This document shows, one piece after another, positions 22,739-35,380 of a stretch of 64,000 bases of DNA. Each line of letters starts with the position of its first letter. Position 1 is the stretch's first letter. The stretch is from Channa striata. Taxonomy: Eukaryota > Chordata > Actinopteri > Anabantiformes > Channidae. The stretch is from positions 11,036,517 to 11,100,516 of the forward strand of contig CM065173.1 of NCBI GenBank assembly GCA_033026295.1, in the 5' to 3' direction. The notes beneath the pieces are model-generated. The model worked only from the letters and a program-made list of their open reading frames with translations, was not told the DNA's origin and did not search any database. Made by a program: the position numbers and the translations under genes.

Positions 22739-24513
22739 TTATTATTATATATTAATTAATGTTTCTTTTAAATGGAGATGTTTATTTGTCTTGATAAAGT
22801 TTGATGTATGTAGCCAGCAGCTTTGCACCATTGCTATGGACCAACACTGCCACCTTATGGGATTCAAACTGCATGTTGCAGCAATGTGCGTTTGAAGTCC
22901 TCCAGTAAATTGAGTTGTTGAATACACCGATCAGCACAATAATAACACAACCTGTTTTTTTAAATATGAAAATACAATTTATAAAAAACATTATGAACTA
23001 CTACATGGTGATGTGTCATTATGGGTTAACCACTTGTCAGTACTTAAAAAAGTTTGTAAAAGTATTTTGTAATTTATAATTGTACATATATTTCCAGATT
23101 TCCTATGATTGATATTGTTTAAAATACATTGTTTTCTTTGAGGAATATTTTTACTTTTGTATGTCTATTAAAATGCAGACAATCTGCTTACTAATTTTTC
23201 TTGAGCAAAACATTTGAAGTGGTACTTGTCATGGAGAAAGGTTTTATGCAGTGCACGGTGCATCAAATTTTCCATTTCTACGGGGCTGTAGAGTTGCAGA
23301 CTGCTCAGAGTGGCTATGCTGACACATATATGTTTAAATAACGCACCACATATGTTTCTCCATTTTACAAAACTAAATATGAGTCACAATAGTCCCTTCC
23401 ACATTACATCATTTGTCTAATAGCACAGGTAATACTACTACTACTAATAAAACAGTACAGTAGTATTACCAGTATCATCTGACTGAGCATGCCAACTACC
23501 AGTTGTCTGTCTGTAAAATTGCTAGGTTTAATTAATGCATTGTTTGGTTTAAGCTTAAGATTTTCCCTTTGTTGGGATATTCTGTTCTTTCATTCATTCT
23601 ACTCCAAGCAGCAGTGCCATCTTGGGATGATGAGAGGACCGGCACACTTGAAGCATCGTCCTGTAGGATAATTCTCATTGCAGGAGTGCCTCAAAGCATC
23701 ACAGCTTCATGAATTCATATTTTATATTTGGACTTATATTACAAATCAATTTGAAAAAGACCAGTGTGAAAGGAAGTGGACACAAACATGAACATTTTCA
23801 TCACCTACATCTGCAGTTAATGAGTTTTGTGCTTTATAACACTTTACGTTTGCAGCTTTATATCAACCTGACCTTTTTCCTAGGTTAAACTTTAGGAGTC
23901 TGCGATCACGCCAGATTAATTAAATCAAATGTTTTGTTCAACGGGAAACATCTTTTATTCAGGCAATGTGGTAAGTTTTCAAAAACAGCTGCTAACAGCT
24001 AAAGGCTAACTGAGCATCAGTTGATTTCATGAGTGATAGGGGGCCCAAGCCAAACATGCTGTGTTGTCTGATGTATGATTGTGTGTATGGTGACTGTAAA
24101 ATGTATTGATTCAGTAAGTTTCTGTGGAGCTTTTACTGTCTGACATGGCTTTGAGGTTTATTTGTGTGTTTGCGTTACTGTTTCGAACTGCCAGGGTAAA
24201 TCATTTATTTTGCTCTACACTGACCTTTGGGTTTAAGATGAAAAGATGGACATTGGGGAAAGTTCATTTAGTAAGTATTTATATACTTCTATATGTTGAT
24301 TATTTTAGAAGACTTGACTTTTTGTATCATCTATTCCAGTACTACTACAGGGGAGCACAGGGACCAGCTTTAGAAATTTTTCATAAGGACCATGTAATAA
24401 CTATTATATAATATAGTTGCCTTTTTCATTTGACTTCTCTAAATATGCCAATACCAAACGAATGAATATAAAACTATAATGGCTTAACTGAAAAGAAATT
24501 AATCTAAAACTGC
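22739..24513. other. non-coding AT-rich DNA
   Basis: No gene, RNA or repeat family is recognised. A short ACT/TAC trinucleotide patch lies near 23430-23445. Confidence 0.5.
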
Positions 24514-25188
24514 TTAATATAAGTTTAGCTGCATAGTTTCTCCACAAGATGGTAGCAGAAGATAAAAATAAGGGAACAAACAATCGCACGCATGCATGTC
24601 CTCTGGACCTTTTTTGTTTTCAGTGCAACTATAATTGTTAGAAATTTCTTTTCTTTTCAAACCATCATGACAGATGGTGGGATTATGGTTGAACATGCTC
24701 CATTGAGATCCATGCACTGTGACAAGCAGTAAGCTCGAACTACTTCTGGTAAAAATTACTGGGTGTGTGTATTTGTGTGTGTGTTTGTGTGTGTGTTTGT
24801 TAGAGTCCATAAGGGTCTGAAGTCTTGTCAAGTGGGAAGAAGGATCACGTGTGTCATAATTTACTCCATAATTTGTCCAACTTCTACAAACTGCAGCTTT
24901 ACACACACGATGTGCGATTATCACATTGTGAAAAAACATTATTTTTTCGAAAGGCAAATACGCTCTTAGTTTGTTTACGAAGTGATTTACCTCTGCTATC
25001 CATTTGTCTGTGCCCCAGTGAAGCTGGTCACCAGAAACCAGAAGTCCATTTATTTTCTTCTTGGCTATCATTTTGTTTGACAGGAGAGTGTGATCATAAC
25101 TCAGCTTGTGCAGAACATCCCCTGTCAGCAGCAGATTCACACAGGCAACATTCCTACACATCACATCCGCAAGACTGCAACGACTCAC
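24514..25188 (-). other. longest open frame in the window, unidentified
   Basis: Open for 224 codons from a GTG codon at 25188, and stop-free back to about 25300. It includes a GT/CA microsatellite (24760-24801) that is translated as a His-Thr-Lys run. The amino-terminal 90 residues (for example LLLTGDVLHKLSYDHTLLSN) look protein-like and end near a possible donor (ATAGCAGAG/GTAAAT), so a single exon at about 25021-25182 is conceivable. The plus strand is also open for 139 codons over part of it, which argues for a locally low stop density rather than selection. No known domain is seen. Confidence 0.2.
24760..24801. repeat. interrupted (GT)n microsatellite
   Basis: GT runs broken by TTT every 8-12 bases (gtgtgtatttgtgtgtgtgtttgtg). 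Confidence 0.9.
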
Positions 25189-25562
25189 ACTGTGACTGGC
25201 AGCCTCACATTTTAAAACAGAAAAACAGCAGCGATTGCTTATAATAGATGCATTAAATGAGAAATGGGTGTGTTTTGATATTGAAGTTATTTTACCATAG
25301 TACAGCTACTATAAAATCTTTCTCTAAGTCTCAGAGACTCTTTCCATGCAGTTTTGTTTGGCTCTTTATTATGTTTCCTCTCCTACAAGACCAACAACAG
25401 CAGAGTTTGTTGCATAGTGTGATATGTAGTGATGGTGTGGACCAGCTCACAAAGGAACAGAGACACCAACAAATGATGCACCTTCTCAAGGTTAATGTCT
25501 GATACAGTGTATTGACATTGAATGAAAGACCATACTTTATTAGTGAAGCTTTTTTTTGTTTG

Positions 25563-25900
25563 TTTGTTTCAGGTGCATAAGAAGCTGCTGAAAATTTGTT
25601 TATTTTAATATTGGGAGTGAGGCTGCTGAGTATGCAGAGTTAAACAGCTCAACTCACCATCGTATAGCAATTGAGCTGAACAGCTCGGGATCTTTTGCTG
25701 TGTGGTGTGAGGACAACCAGATGCTGTTTATTGGACATGAGGGACTGTGGACACAGATGAGGGTGTTTAAGGTACGAAGGTGCTGTTAAATTGATAACTT
25801 CGAACCTGATGAAGACTGGAAGTCAGTGCAGAGATATGACCAATGGTGCGATGTGTGATTTAGATAAGAGCAAACTGCAGCAGTTTGCTTTCCTTGTAAA
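25563..25900 (-). mobile_element. highly diverged L2-type LINE remnant (3' part)
   Basis: Shares the 16-mer ttgggagtgaggctgc, an aggtgca(t/g)aaga-type start, a caccatcgt word and 'gaacctgatg..aga' with the better preserved copy at 34780-35380, in the same order and orientation. It therefore looks like an older copy of the same LINE 3' region, coding on the minus strand. Stops and indels are frequent and no domain is left. It is preceded at 25552-25570 by a TTTG repeat. Confidence 0.45.
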
Positions 25901-28900
25901 TCAGTGGGAGGAAACCTGTGAGCAGCCTCCCGGTTCATCTGAAAGCACTGGTTAGGAGAAGGTTGTTTTTAATATTAGGTTTAACTGGGCTTCAGCCAGT
26001 GCAAGAAGGCGTTTATATTCTGCAGGCGCAGCAAAATGTCACCTTCAATCTGTACACCATGTTTTCAAAAGGTCATAATTAGCTAGCAGTTTTCAAACAA
26101 TTATGGCCAAAGTGCACCAATTTCCCTCTGAGGGAAAACTGGTGCTCACACTTCATGAGTGAGCATCATGATGTGTGAAGCACTTGTGATTTGGTATTTT
26201 TACATTTTAGTCCAGAATGAAATGCTTCAACTTTGTGTCAGCTGTAAAACTTACATGCAGCGTGGAGAGACTTTTTGTCTCCAAATCCAAATGTTTCTTT
26301 TCAAATCTTATTAAGTGAAGTTAGCACAATTGGTGCAGGTAGGAGCAGCTGTGAATAATTACAACTTATTAGTTAGGTTGGAGAAGGTTTGGTGAAAGGA
26401 AGCGACACACACACACAGACACACAAACACAAGGGAATTAAACGGCAGCTGCTAAGAAACAGGAACATGTCATATTCAGCATCACTATACCTGGCCTAAT
26501 TCTCTTGCCAGTTCAAAGGTTCGGAAAAGTTATTTACTGAGTAGGCTGGAACGCTACTTGTAAAAATGAGCACACAGATTAGACAAAAATTAGCTGAAAA
26601 ATGTTTGATGTCACTCTGAAACATCAATTAAGTAACTTTTTAAAATAGAGAGAAACAACAGAATAACACTCCTGCGAATCTCCTACAACAAACTAAATGT
26701 TTAAAATTAGAAATGTTTTGTTTTCTTTGCCCTCACAAGAGGGTAAATGAGTGATAATGTTGTTGTTGCTAGGGCGGTTTGAGCAGTTGCTATGCAGCAG
26801 CCTCAGCTGTTGTAGGAAATGGCTCTGGTTAAAGTTTGAAAGAAGGGAAAGAAAGAGGGAAATGCAGCCACAAGGCAATTACTTTCAACTGATTGTGTGT
26901 GTTCCTATGTTAGCATGGATTTGGGTTTTGGAGATGTGTGTGTGTGTGCATCTATTGTGTGAGCATATACCTTCCATAGAGGAAACAGTGCATGTGCTTA
27001 AGGAGTGTGTACTGTAGATTTTGTGTAATTACGGCAGTCCAGTATGTGTCTTTGTGCATATAAAGCACCTCTGGTTGTCAATGCGTGTGTACATACATAT
27101 GCGTGCGTGTGTTCGCCTCTGTATGCTGTAGTCCCACCTCAAGCCTGAACCCAGCGTAGCAGCGGGGAGGGTTGGGCATTTATGAAGGAATTCTGTAATT
27201 TTCAAAACTGTGGTTTGAGTTTCACTCTTTTTAACAAGCTGGTTTGGGCACTGTTAATGGAAAACGGCTGCAGAGAGAAAAAGAGCGAGAGAGACTTTTG
27301 GCAGCCTGTAGGTTCACTTCCCATTTCTGAAAATATGTTTTTACCATTTGCTCTTTGTAGTTTTTTTTGCATTATCATTTTCATGCCACACAACAAACTT
27401 TGGACAAACTCTGCAAAAACAGATATTAAGATGGAATGAGATCCACTGAAGTTCATAAGTGGACGACATCAATCCCGCTGAGTTGTGTTAACATGGCACC
27501 AGAGTCCCTCCTCCTCAAAAGCAGAGCACGATTTCAGGACTTGTCTGTCATGTTATTTATGAGTTGTGAGTAAAATGGGACCTAAAAACAGGATTCAAGT
27601 GTAAATTTCTTTAACTTTGGCAGTTCAGTGATGTTAAACTTCCTTTTGCGATGGACCTGTTTCCAAACTTGCTGTTTTAAAAATGTGTTTTCTTTGGTCT
27701 GTTTGCCATGAGAGTTTTTAGCATTCACACTAAAAAAGCCATAAAATTATTTACCCCTACATGAACAACAATTTTTCCATATCTGCTGTGTCAAATTCCA
27801 TGCAATTGGTTGTATTTTTATTTACATTTTACACAGCCTGGGCCTGCACGTGAAATACTTCTATAAACCTACTTAGCTCATTTTATTTTAACCAAACTCT
27901 ATGTGAAATAAGTTCTTTCCTCACAGTGAGGAGAAATATGTTACTTAATGTTGGAGAGGCTCGATGTCTAATAAAAAACAGGAGAAATGTATTTATAAAC
28001 ATAAAATAAACTACCGCACACCACTCCACTCACTAATATTGGTAGTTCATACAGTTTTGTAGTAATACGTTTCTTAGAGCTGCACTTACACACAGAGTAA
28101 AACACATTGTGAAGTATAATTTGTTCATTTTGTATTTATTATACTTTTCTCACCTGGCACTTTGCTTTGATTTTCATATATTGTTGTTAGTTGCTCTTGA
28201 TGACATCACCTGCCAAATGACCAAGTGTATTTGTACAAACAATTACTGGTTCTTACTGTTATACTATACTTTGTGCTGCTTGTTCGAGTTTACAGAAAAT
28301 GCAGTCATTTCACTTGTCATCACACTACTGGCCTTTATCTGTTGATATCAGCACCACAGAAATCACAGTAATCACACAATTAAATTGGAAATTAAAGAAA
28401 GTTCATATTTTATATTCATATTTTATCGTATGAATGTCAACAAATGGTCAGGTTATTTATCCTATGTATCCTATTTATTCATTATTTTTATTTGTTTCCA
28501 TTAGTTTTTCTTTACCATCAGTCTGTAAGAATGACTTATGGATGTCGGAACGTTTATATGTGCAAAGCTTTAAAAAATGATATACTGTATTTATCTGCAC
28601 CACAGCTGTGGGCCAGTAGGTTCCTGCTCCACATTATTTTCATCACTATGTAGTAGGCACAACTAGGGACTAAACTACACTAAACTTATAACTACTACAT
28701 ACTGAGTAATTGTTTAAAATAGGAAATGAGCGCTCTGTCTTATTTCAAAGTCCTGTAGTTTACATTATTGAGTTATTGTGGCCACTGGATGTCACACTTT
28801 ATAATGCAGATGCCAGGTAGAACACAACAAACTGAACATAACTCACCAATCAATCTCACATCACTTGAATCACGTGAGAAATGTCATTACTGCTTCTGCT

Positions 28901-28967
28901 GATCATCACCATACAGTTATAGTAGTGTTGGTTTGAAAATTATGATATTTAAAAATTTTACATTTTC
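25901..28967. other. non-coding DNA
   Basis: Small CA/GT repeats at 26406-26432 and 26934-26948. A perfect small inverted repeat (TTTCCCTCTGAGGGAAA) lies at about 26131-26147. No exons or repeat families are recognised. Confidence 0.5.
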
Positions 28968-28973
28968 TTTATT
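28968..28973 (-). terminator. possible polyadenylation signal AATAAA
   Basis: Canonical hexamer on the minus strand, about 41 bases after the stop codon of the candidate terminal exon at 29014-29523. AATAAA is common by chance in AT-rich DNA, so it only adds weight if that exon is real. Confidence 0.25.
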
Positions 28974-29013
28974 TATCTATGTTTAACTATTTCATCAAAT
29001 CCTATGCAGAAAT

Positions 29014-29523
29014 TTAAGACACTACTGTTGGTGCAGCTGACATTTTTCCAGGTGCTGCTACAACCTGAGGTTTAGTGTCCTGCACAAAGACATTTTGACA
29101 TGAACAGGAGCTCGTGAGCCACAGCTGCCCAAACAGCAATATTAGAAGAAATGTCAGCTTTACATAAAGTGTACAGTTAGCAGGAAACAATAGCTGTGTT
29201 TCAAGCAGAACGTCTTGTTCCACATCTGGAAGCCAGGTAGCTTGACCCCCTGCTGCAGCTAAACACACACACATTGCCAGACATACATATACACACAGTG
29301 GTCCAAGCGACCATGGGGGCCTGTTAAGCTCGCATGAGATATTTAGCCTGCAGACTGGGAAAATAAAAAGTGTAATGTAATGCAGACAGCTGTGAAAGCA
29401 CAGAGTGGTACGGGGCAGAATCCAGCAGGACATTTCTGAAACCTGTGTGACTTGGTAGAACCAAATCTGAGAGAGCACTGATTTATGGTCAGCAATGGCC
29501 TCAGCTTGTCCACTGATGATCAG
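29014..29523 (-). CDS. candidate terminal exon, 169 codons, possible membrane protein tail
   Basis: A very good acceptor (ctgttttcttcctatag) ends at 29524. The frame is open from the first base after it for 169 codons to TAA at 29016-29014, and an AATAAA follows. Residues 1-27 (LIISGQAEAIADHKSVLSQI and on) are soluble-looking. A middle part covering a TG-rich patch is Cys/Val-rich. Then comes a hydrophobic segment (KLTFLLILLFGQLWL) followed by a Cys-containing polar tail ending SAAPTVVS. No family is recognised. An open frame of this length is expected about once by chance in a window this size, so splice and poly(A) signals are the main support. No upstream exon was found. Confidence 0.25.
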   Translation of the reverse strand: MIISGQAEAIADHKSVLSQIWFYQVTQVSEMSCWILPRTTLCFHSCLHYITLFIFPVCRLNISCELNRPPWSLGPLCVYVCLAMCVCLAAAGGQATWLPDVEQDVLLETQLLFPANCTLYVKLTFLLILLFGQLWLTSSCSCQNVFVQDTKPQVVAAPGKMSAAPTVVS

Positions 29524-32394
29524 CTATAGGAAGAAAACAGGACTTTGTTTGTACGTAACTTCCTAATGACAATGAGGCGTTAGTGCCAAGGGCTGCGTAA
29601 TGTGTGTCTTTTTTATTCCATTAAAAAAATAAAACATATTTTGCAATTTGATAGAAAACAGGTTTATGCACATTTATTTAAAGTTCTAGTTGAAGCTCTT
29701 GGAGACATCGTGGGAACGGTTTGACAGGCAGATTTAGAGCTGCAGCGTCAACTACTACTACTGTGTGATGACCAAAGTTAAAGCATTTTAATCATTAAAG
29801 TATTTTGAAATTCCCACTCTGAATTAACACTAAAATAGCTTTTAAAACAACTCACAGAACTGATTGTGTCACATTTATGAACCTTTTGGGGCTACAAACT
29901 ACGATATCGGAAAGGAAGCTGTGAGTGGATGTACAGTTGAGTATTTACATGCCAGCTGTGCCTGTGTGGGCCGCTGGAACTGCACTATTTAGTATTTTTA
30001 GTGCTGCTGTAAATAGCCTGTGTGGTGCTGTTGGGGACATTTTCCTCCACTCTGTTCTGAAATGTTTTATTAAAAACGTAAAAAAAATAGAGTTTTCATA
30101 ACAGCTATATTATTAGCTTTATTTCTCGCTGTCCCACACTCTGAGGTAACGCAGAGAAAAGTGGGCTTTTACGAGCACTTAACACCAATGTTGCTCTAAT
30201 GCTCAAATCATGAGCTCATGTTCTGAACCCCCCCAGTTTTCACACTCAGTCCATATACATCTCACTTTCTCTCACTCCCTGTGCCCTGTTAGAGACGATG
30301 AACTTTCTTATAACCTCCAGTTGTTTCCAGGCTATGATGCATGATACATCCAAATGTTGCTTATTGTTGTAAAAAAAACATGTTAAGTGTCAAATCTTGC
30401 TTAGACACTTTATTTGCCTTATTTCTATGACAAAAGTGTTAAGACACATTTTTGTTTCTTTGGTTCTTTTTTGTATGATCTTTTTCTTCTGCCATGTCGT
30501 TCCAGATCCAGCTGTCAATTTATTTTTCTTTGTCTCACACCTTTCCTGACTCCCACTTCTGTGTCCTCACAGCCTCTCCATACACTCAGATCTCTGTAGC
30601 ATAGCACTCTCCTTTGACACATTCACGGGATTTTATCAGCCAATACCTCCCATTTAATAATAAAACTTTTTTATGTTATGATAATGGAATATGTTATTAT
30701 TCTCAACTGATTCCAGTGGTAATAGTGACCCCATGAACCTTAATCGTTGCTTAACTGAACCAAAAAATACACCTTATGTAATGATGGGAGCTTCACGTCA
30801 GACCTCAGTCACTTCATCAAAAACTCACTACTTTGCTCATTTTAGGCTGCATTTAGGCAAAAGTCTTGTACAGTTTTAGCAATTTTAAGATGATTAATAA
30901 AACTTATTCAATGAAAGGGGGTTTACTACTATATATAATGATATTAAATGTAATACGGATCCAAAACTGGTACAAAAACAGTGACATTTTTATTTACACT
31001 GATAATAAATACATTTTAATTTTCAGCTTAATGTAAACATACGTCATTTAACAGAACACATTTATTTTATGTTATACACAGTAATTTCCTACATCACTAC
31101 ACATCAGCAGTGTCTACTCGTATTTTCAATTTAAAACAGAAAGTTATGGTTCACCTGTAAATCAGAATTCTGGGCCAAAGTTATCAGCCCGGCTGAACAG
31201 GCCATAATTTTTGGCTATGAGTGCATCTACAGGTCCACAGGAATTCCACAAGGTTACTACAAGCACGAGTGCTCACATGCACACTCATCTGTTCACACAT
31301 GAAAGTATATGAACGTTATTGAAATCACACACATGAGCCCATGTAGAGAGCCATTAAATTTTATACTGTTTACTATTCCTGCAAAGGCCTAATCAGTTCA
31401 TTTACAGCATCCATCAGCCTTTATGTATTTCAGCATTCTGCTTTTTTATTAGATTCAGGTTAGTGTTATGTTTTATTTTAGCTTTATGGGCCAATTTAGA
31501 ACCACTGAGCTGCTCCCTATTAATACCTCAACCAGTGTTGTACCTCAGGTCCAAACTAGAAAAGTTAGTTTTATTAAAAGTAATTTCTTCCCTTGCTGAT
31601 GACAGAGGAAGCTGGAATTTCTGTATTTACATTAATATTTGTTAGTTAGTTAGTTACGTAACATCCAAATGATGACAAAGTGCTAACAAGACTAATCCAT
31701 TAAAAACTCGATGAAGCAATAGACATTCTGTGTTAACTTTATGATTTGAAAAGAAAAGAGTGACTTAAATAAAACATCTTCAAATAGGTCCATGCAATTA
31801 ACTACGTTAATAGCTTTTAATAACTTTTTTTAAATTCTACTTACACTCTTTCATTGCAATCGTAATTTTTACTTCCAGTTTTGCCTCCCAACACTAACTG
31901 AGGTGAAACTGAGGTAAAATTTCACCATGACTTTAGAGAACATATGTAATGCTGAAGTTATTGACCTTTTGCCCTCAGTTGTGTTTAAACGTCTTGATGG
32001 CTAGAAATTTAAATTGTATATAATAAGCTGATGAAGTAAATGTTCAGTATATCTGTGTGGGTGGCTGGCACTAAAAGCTTTAGGTAATGTCTGGTGCTCT
32101 CTGCATTTAAAACTGTAAAAAACAAAATTACAGTCCTGGAAAAGTGTAAATACTGGTCCTTTCCAAATTAAACCAGGTCTGTGAAAAAGGCATAAAAGGG
32201 TCATACAAACCTGTTGCCCTCTGTTGCTTTATTAAAGGTCTGGCTCTGCAGGCTGATGAATTGGTTATATTATTATATAACTGACATTGTTGCCATCAAG
32301 AAAAGAGTCTAATTAATTAGTCGTAATTAGGGTCATCCTCATTTTCAAGAAAAACATTTTTATACATTCACTGGCCGCTTTATTATTACTATTT
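29524..32394. other. non-coding AT-rich DNA
   Basis: No exon or repeat is recognised except a short GTTA run near 31642-31656. Confidence 0.5.
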
Positions 32395-32560
32395 TTTGAA
32401 TTCAACTTTATTTATATGTCACCAATTCACAACAAAGTCATCTCAAAGAAAACATTGGGCAGGTTGGAAGGACCAGTAGCTGCGAAATGGAAGACACACA
32501 CCTCCAAAGCCGGGGACACCTGAGGACAGGGACAGGGAGGGAGAAAAAAGGAGAGAGAGT
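32395..32560 (-). mobile_element. LINE 3'-end fragment (severely 5'-truncated)
   Basis: Read on the minus strand, the end ...gagatgactttgttgtgaattgg...atataaataaagttgaattc matches the 3' tail of the LINE at 44511-45075 (gatggctttgttgagaattgg...taaataaagttaaatta). The preceding purine-rich part (gagagaggaaaaa on plus) resembles 3'UTR sequence of such elements. Only the tail was copied, typical of target-primed reverse transcription with early arrest. Confidence 0.6.
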
Positions 32561-32992
32561 TACTGTCATGCAGTGGTGACATATAAAATTTCATCCATTA
32601 GGTACACATGTACAATATAATGCAATTCAATACAGGAGGTCTGTCATATATTCTACTTTTACAATGTTATAGTTTCTCAGTTTTTATGTTGAAACTGTTA
32701 GAACGGTGATCACCTGACCACTCTATTTAAAATGAATAATGTGGCTAAAATATTAGAGCCACCTCTTCTAATAATGGCCTGACCATCTTCATCAGTGCAC
32801 CAAAAAAAATATGCATATCAATATCACTGCTTAAAATATAGGTGTGATGTAGTGCGGTCAGTTGCAATTTTTGTCTGGTCATTTGTTGTACTTTTTATCT
32901 ATATGATATCATCTATATTAGTTTGTTTTTGTAACTGTAAAACGACTCGTAAGCGATTCTGTGAAGCCGTGATCTGTTTCCACCTATTGCTG

Positions 32993-32993
<1 letters not shown>
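32561..32993. other. non-coding DNA
   Basis: Nothing recognised between the LINE tail and the CA repeat. Confidence 0.5.

Positions 32994-33085
<92 letters not shown>
32994..33085. repeat. (CA)46 microsatellite, longest in the window
   Basis: About 92 bases of uninterrupted CA. It is likely highly polymorphic in length and able to adopt left-handed Z-DNA. Confidence 0.99.
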
Positions 33086-33086
<1 letters not shown>

Positions 33087-33259
33087 AGACACTCACTTGT
33101 AAACACCCACGCCTGTTGTGTAGACCCTGTTGTGTAGTAAGATATCAACATCTCTTGTCTGATACCATCCTTGTTTCCTAAAGATCAGCCTCCTTAGCCC
33201 CCACACCTCTCACAATAGAACTCCTGTTTGTGCCAAGATAGGCCATCATAGCAGTGATA

Positions 33260-33273
33260 GTTGCTAAGTAACC
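33260..33273. promoter_or_regulatory. RFX X-box-like palindrome
   Basis: GTTGCTAAGTAACC matches the RFX consensus GTNRCC(N0-3)RGYAAC at all but one position. A second near match (GGTTGCCATGGTAGT on the minus strand) is at 42215-42229. RFX factors control ciliary and immune genes. There is no nearby promoter, so this is a motif match only. Confidence 0.2.
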
Positions 33274-34779
33274 ATCTTAAAAACATCCCTGTTCTCCAAA
33301 GTCAAAGTCTAGTGACCCCTGAGACACACACATCTGCACAAACACAAACACATAGTGTGTTTGCACTAAAAGATGAATGACTTTAAAATCAAATGAAGGG
33401 ATTTTTCCTGACTGTCACTGTGGTACAGAGGAGACGTCCTTTGATAATTAAAGTTTGCAAACTGTAAAAATTGTATTTTAATGACCAATAAAGCTTCAGT
33501 ATTTGGACATCTGACAACAATACTTTTTTAAAATGTATTTAATAGCTGTGATATTTTGACCTTTTGAAAACTTTTTGCAATTTTTTTTAAGATTTCTTGC
33601 ACATCCACACAAGTTTCCAAATGAATATTCAAAGTACACATATACACAGTGTCCCAAATAAATGTCTAAATTTGACGTACCACGTTTACTATTGGAGGTG
33701 TACAGAGGTTCTACTCTAAATTTCGCATGTGAACATCTACACAAAGCAAAATCTTGATGTCCAGAGCATTCCATTTCACATTCAGGAACCTGGACATCTG
33801 ATTTGGACCCTTTTTTAACGTCCAAAAAAGACAAATATATCTGTGACATGTGGACGGCTTTTGGTCAGGAGTTGGAGCAGTTTGTAGACCCAGTGTAAGA
33901 ACAGTCCCTGTCACCTCGAGTCCACATGCAAAGTATCTTTAGTTAACTTGCTCCTGGTGTGTGTGTGTCAGGCATGAATTACAGTAAGACATCACCATCG
34001 ATGTTCTTCATAGTTCAAAAGTCCTTCTCGATGTCGAAACTGATCCTATTCTGGGTGGAAACAAACCAATGAGTGGAACTCACAATGTTAAAGACAAAAC
34101 CTCAAACATTTCTCCTATTACTTTGGTTTAGGTTGGTGGAGTTTCAAAGAGTTTCCCATCATGCCAAGTGTAAACTTCCGCAGTAAACATTGAGTGTCAC
34201 ATATCACATTAATACAGACTGCAGGATGTAAAAGAGCCAGTGGGAGACTGTGAACCGACCTGCATGTGTGCTGTAGGTAAACCCCAGGGTCCAAAAGACA
34301 ATTGGACCGAACTGTTTTAAGAATCCATATGCTGGCACAGTCATAATGGAACTTTATGAATCTCCCACTGTGAAGGTTTGCTGAGACTTGTTTTTTTTTT
34401 TTTTTATCTTTAATATAATTACGTGTTCATACTTCAAGAACATCCTGAATGTTAATCAGATTTGTCTGATTCTCTACCAGTGAGAGGAGTTTTTAAAAAT
34501 GATACTGTTGGTTTGGCTGTTCAGTGTTTAACAAAACGGTTCATTAAACAGGGTTAAAGTTGAAGTCTTGAAATAATTGAAACTTATTTAAGAGGCCTAT
34601 CTGACGTTACATAGGACAGATATTAAACAAAGAACTGTCCATTCAGTGTAACACGCCTTTTGGACAAGATACAAATATAATTTTCTAACCAAAAGTCAAG
34701 TAGAACATCAAAGCAACGCGCTTTTAGAAGAAGTGAGAGCAAGTGCAAGAAGTAGCAGAAAGTAAATTTTTTGAGTTCA
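33274..34779. other. non-coding DNA
   Basis: Contains a T homopolymer at about 34391-34405. A 117-codon minus-strand open frame (33496-33849) has no supporting signal. Nothing else recognised. Confidence 0.5.
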
Positions 34780-35380
34780 TAAGAAGGTGCAGAAAAGTTC
34801 TGTTTGTAGCAGGTTGAATTTTGGGAGTGAGGCTGCAGAATCTGGTAAGTGATTCCACCATCGTGGGATCACTGACCTGAAGAGAATTACTTGGTGACTT
34901 CTGTGTGGTGCTGGGACCCCCAGGCATTATTTGTGGACAGAGCGCAGCAGACGGCAGGGACTGTAGACCTTAATGAGGGAGTTGGGCTAGGTCAGAGCTG
35001 TTGTTGACCACACCGGAGGCAAGGGACAGAGCTTTGAACCTGATGCAGACAGAGATCTGAAGAGCGGTGTGACACGATTCCTTTTTGCAGATCAAAAATG
35101 AGGTGTGCTGCCGCATTTTGGATCATGTGCAGGGGTTGGATCGTGCATGCCGGCAACATCACCACCCCAGTGCACTGTAGTAACCGAGGCGAGATATGAC
35201 CAAAGCCTGCACAACGCCTTGGGTTGTGTATTCTAAGAAGCCGCGTCTGATCTTTCTGATGTTGTAGAGGACAAATCTGCATGCCCTGAAGACTGAGGAG
35301 ACATGGTCCATAAGGCTCAGTTAGTTATCGATGATGACCCCCATTTCTGGCCGAGGTATTGGTGACAATCACTCCAGACC
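34780..35380 (-). mobile_element. L2/Maui-like LINE: decayed C-terminal reverse-transcriptase region
   Basis: Translation of the minus strand gives the hallmark end of L2/CR1-type ORF2: GHISPRLLQCTG...PACTIQPLHMIQNAAAHLIF (about 35200-35085), corresponding to the family pattern 'ISRLDYCN..LAGLPA..IKPLQ.IQNAAARLVF'. Frame-shifted traces follow, 'LFRSL', 'SPCRLLRSVHK', 'VILFRSVIPRWWNHLP' and 'DSAASLPKF', matching the next conserved blocks (S..LRS, VPRLWN.LP). At least two frameshifts and several stops are present. It is a dead, 5'-truncated copy. A shorter relative lies at 25563-25900. Confidence 0.8.

Noticed and set aside
32795..33181. 128-codon plus-strand frame with a His-Thr repeat
   Set aside because: Most of it is the (CA)46 microsatellite, which lacks stops in every frame.
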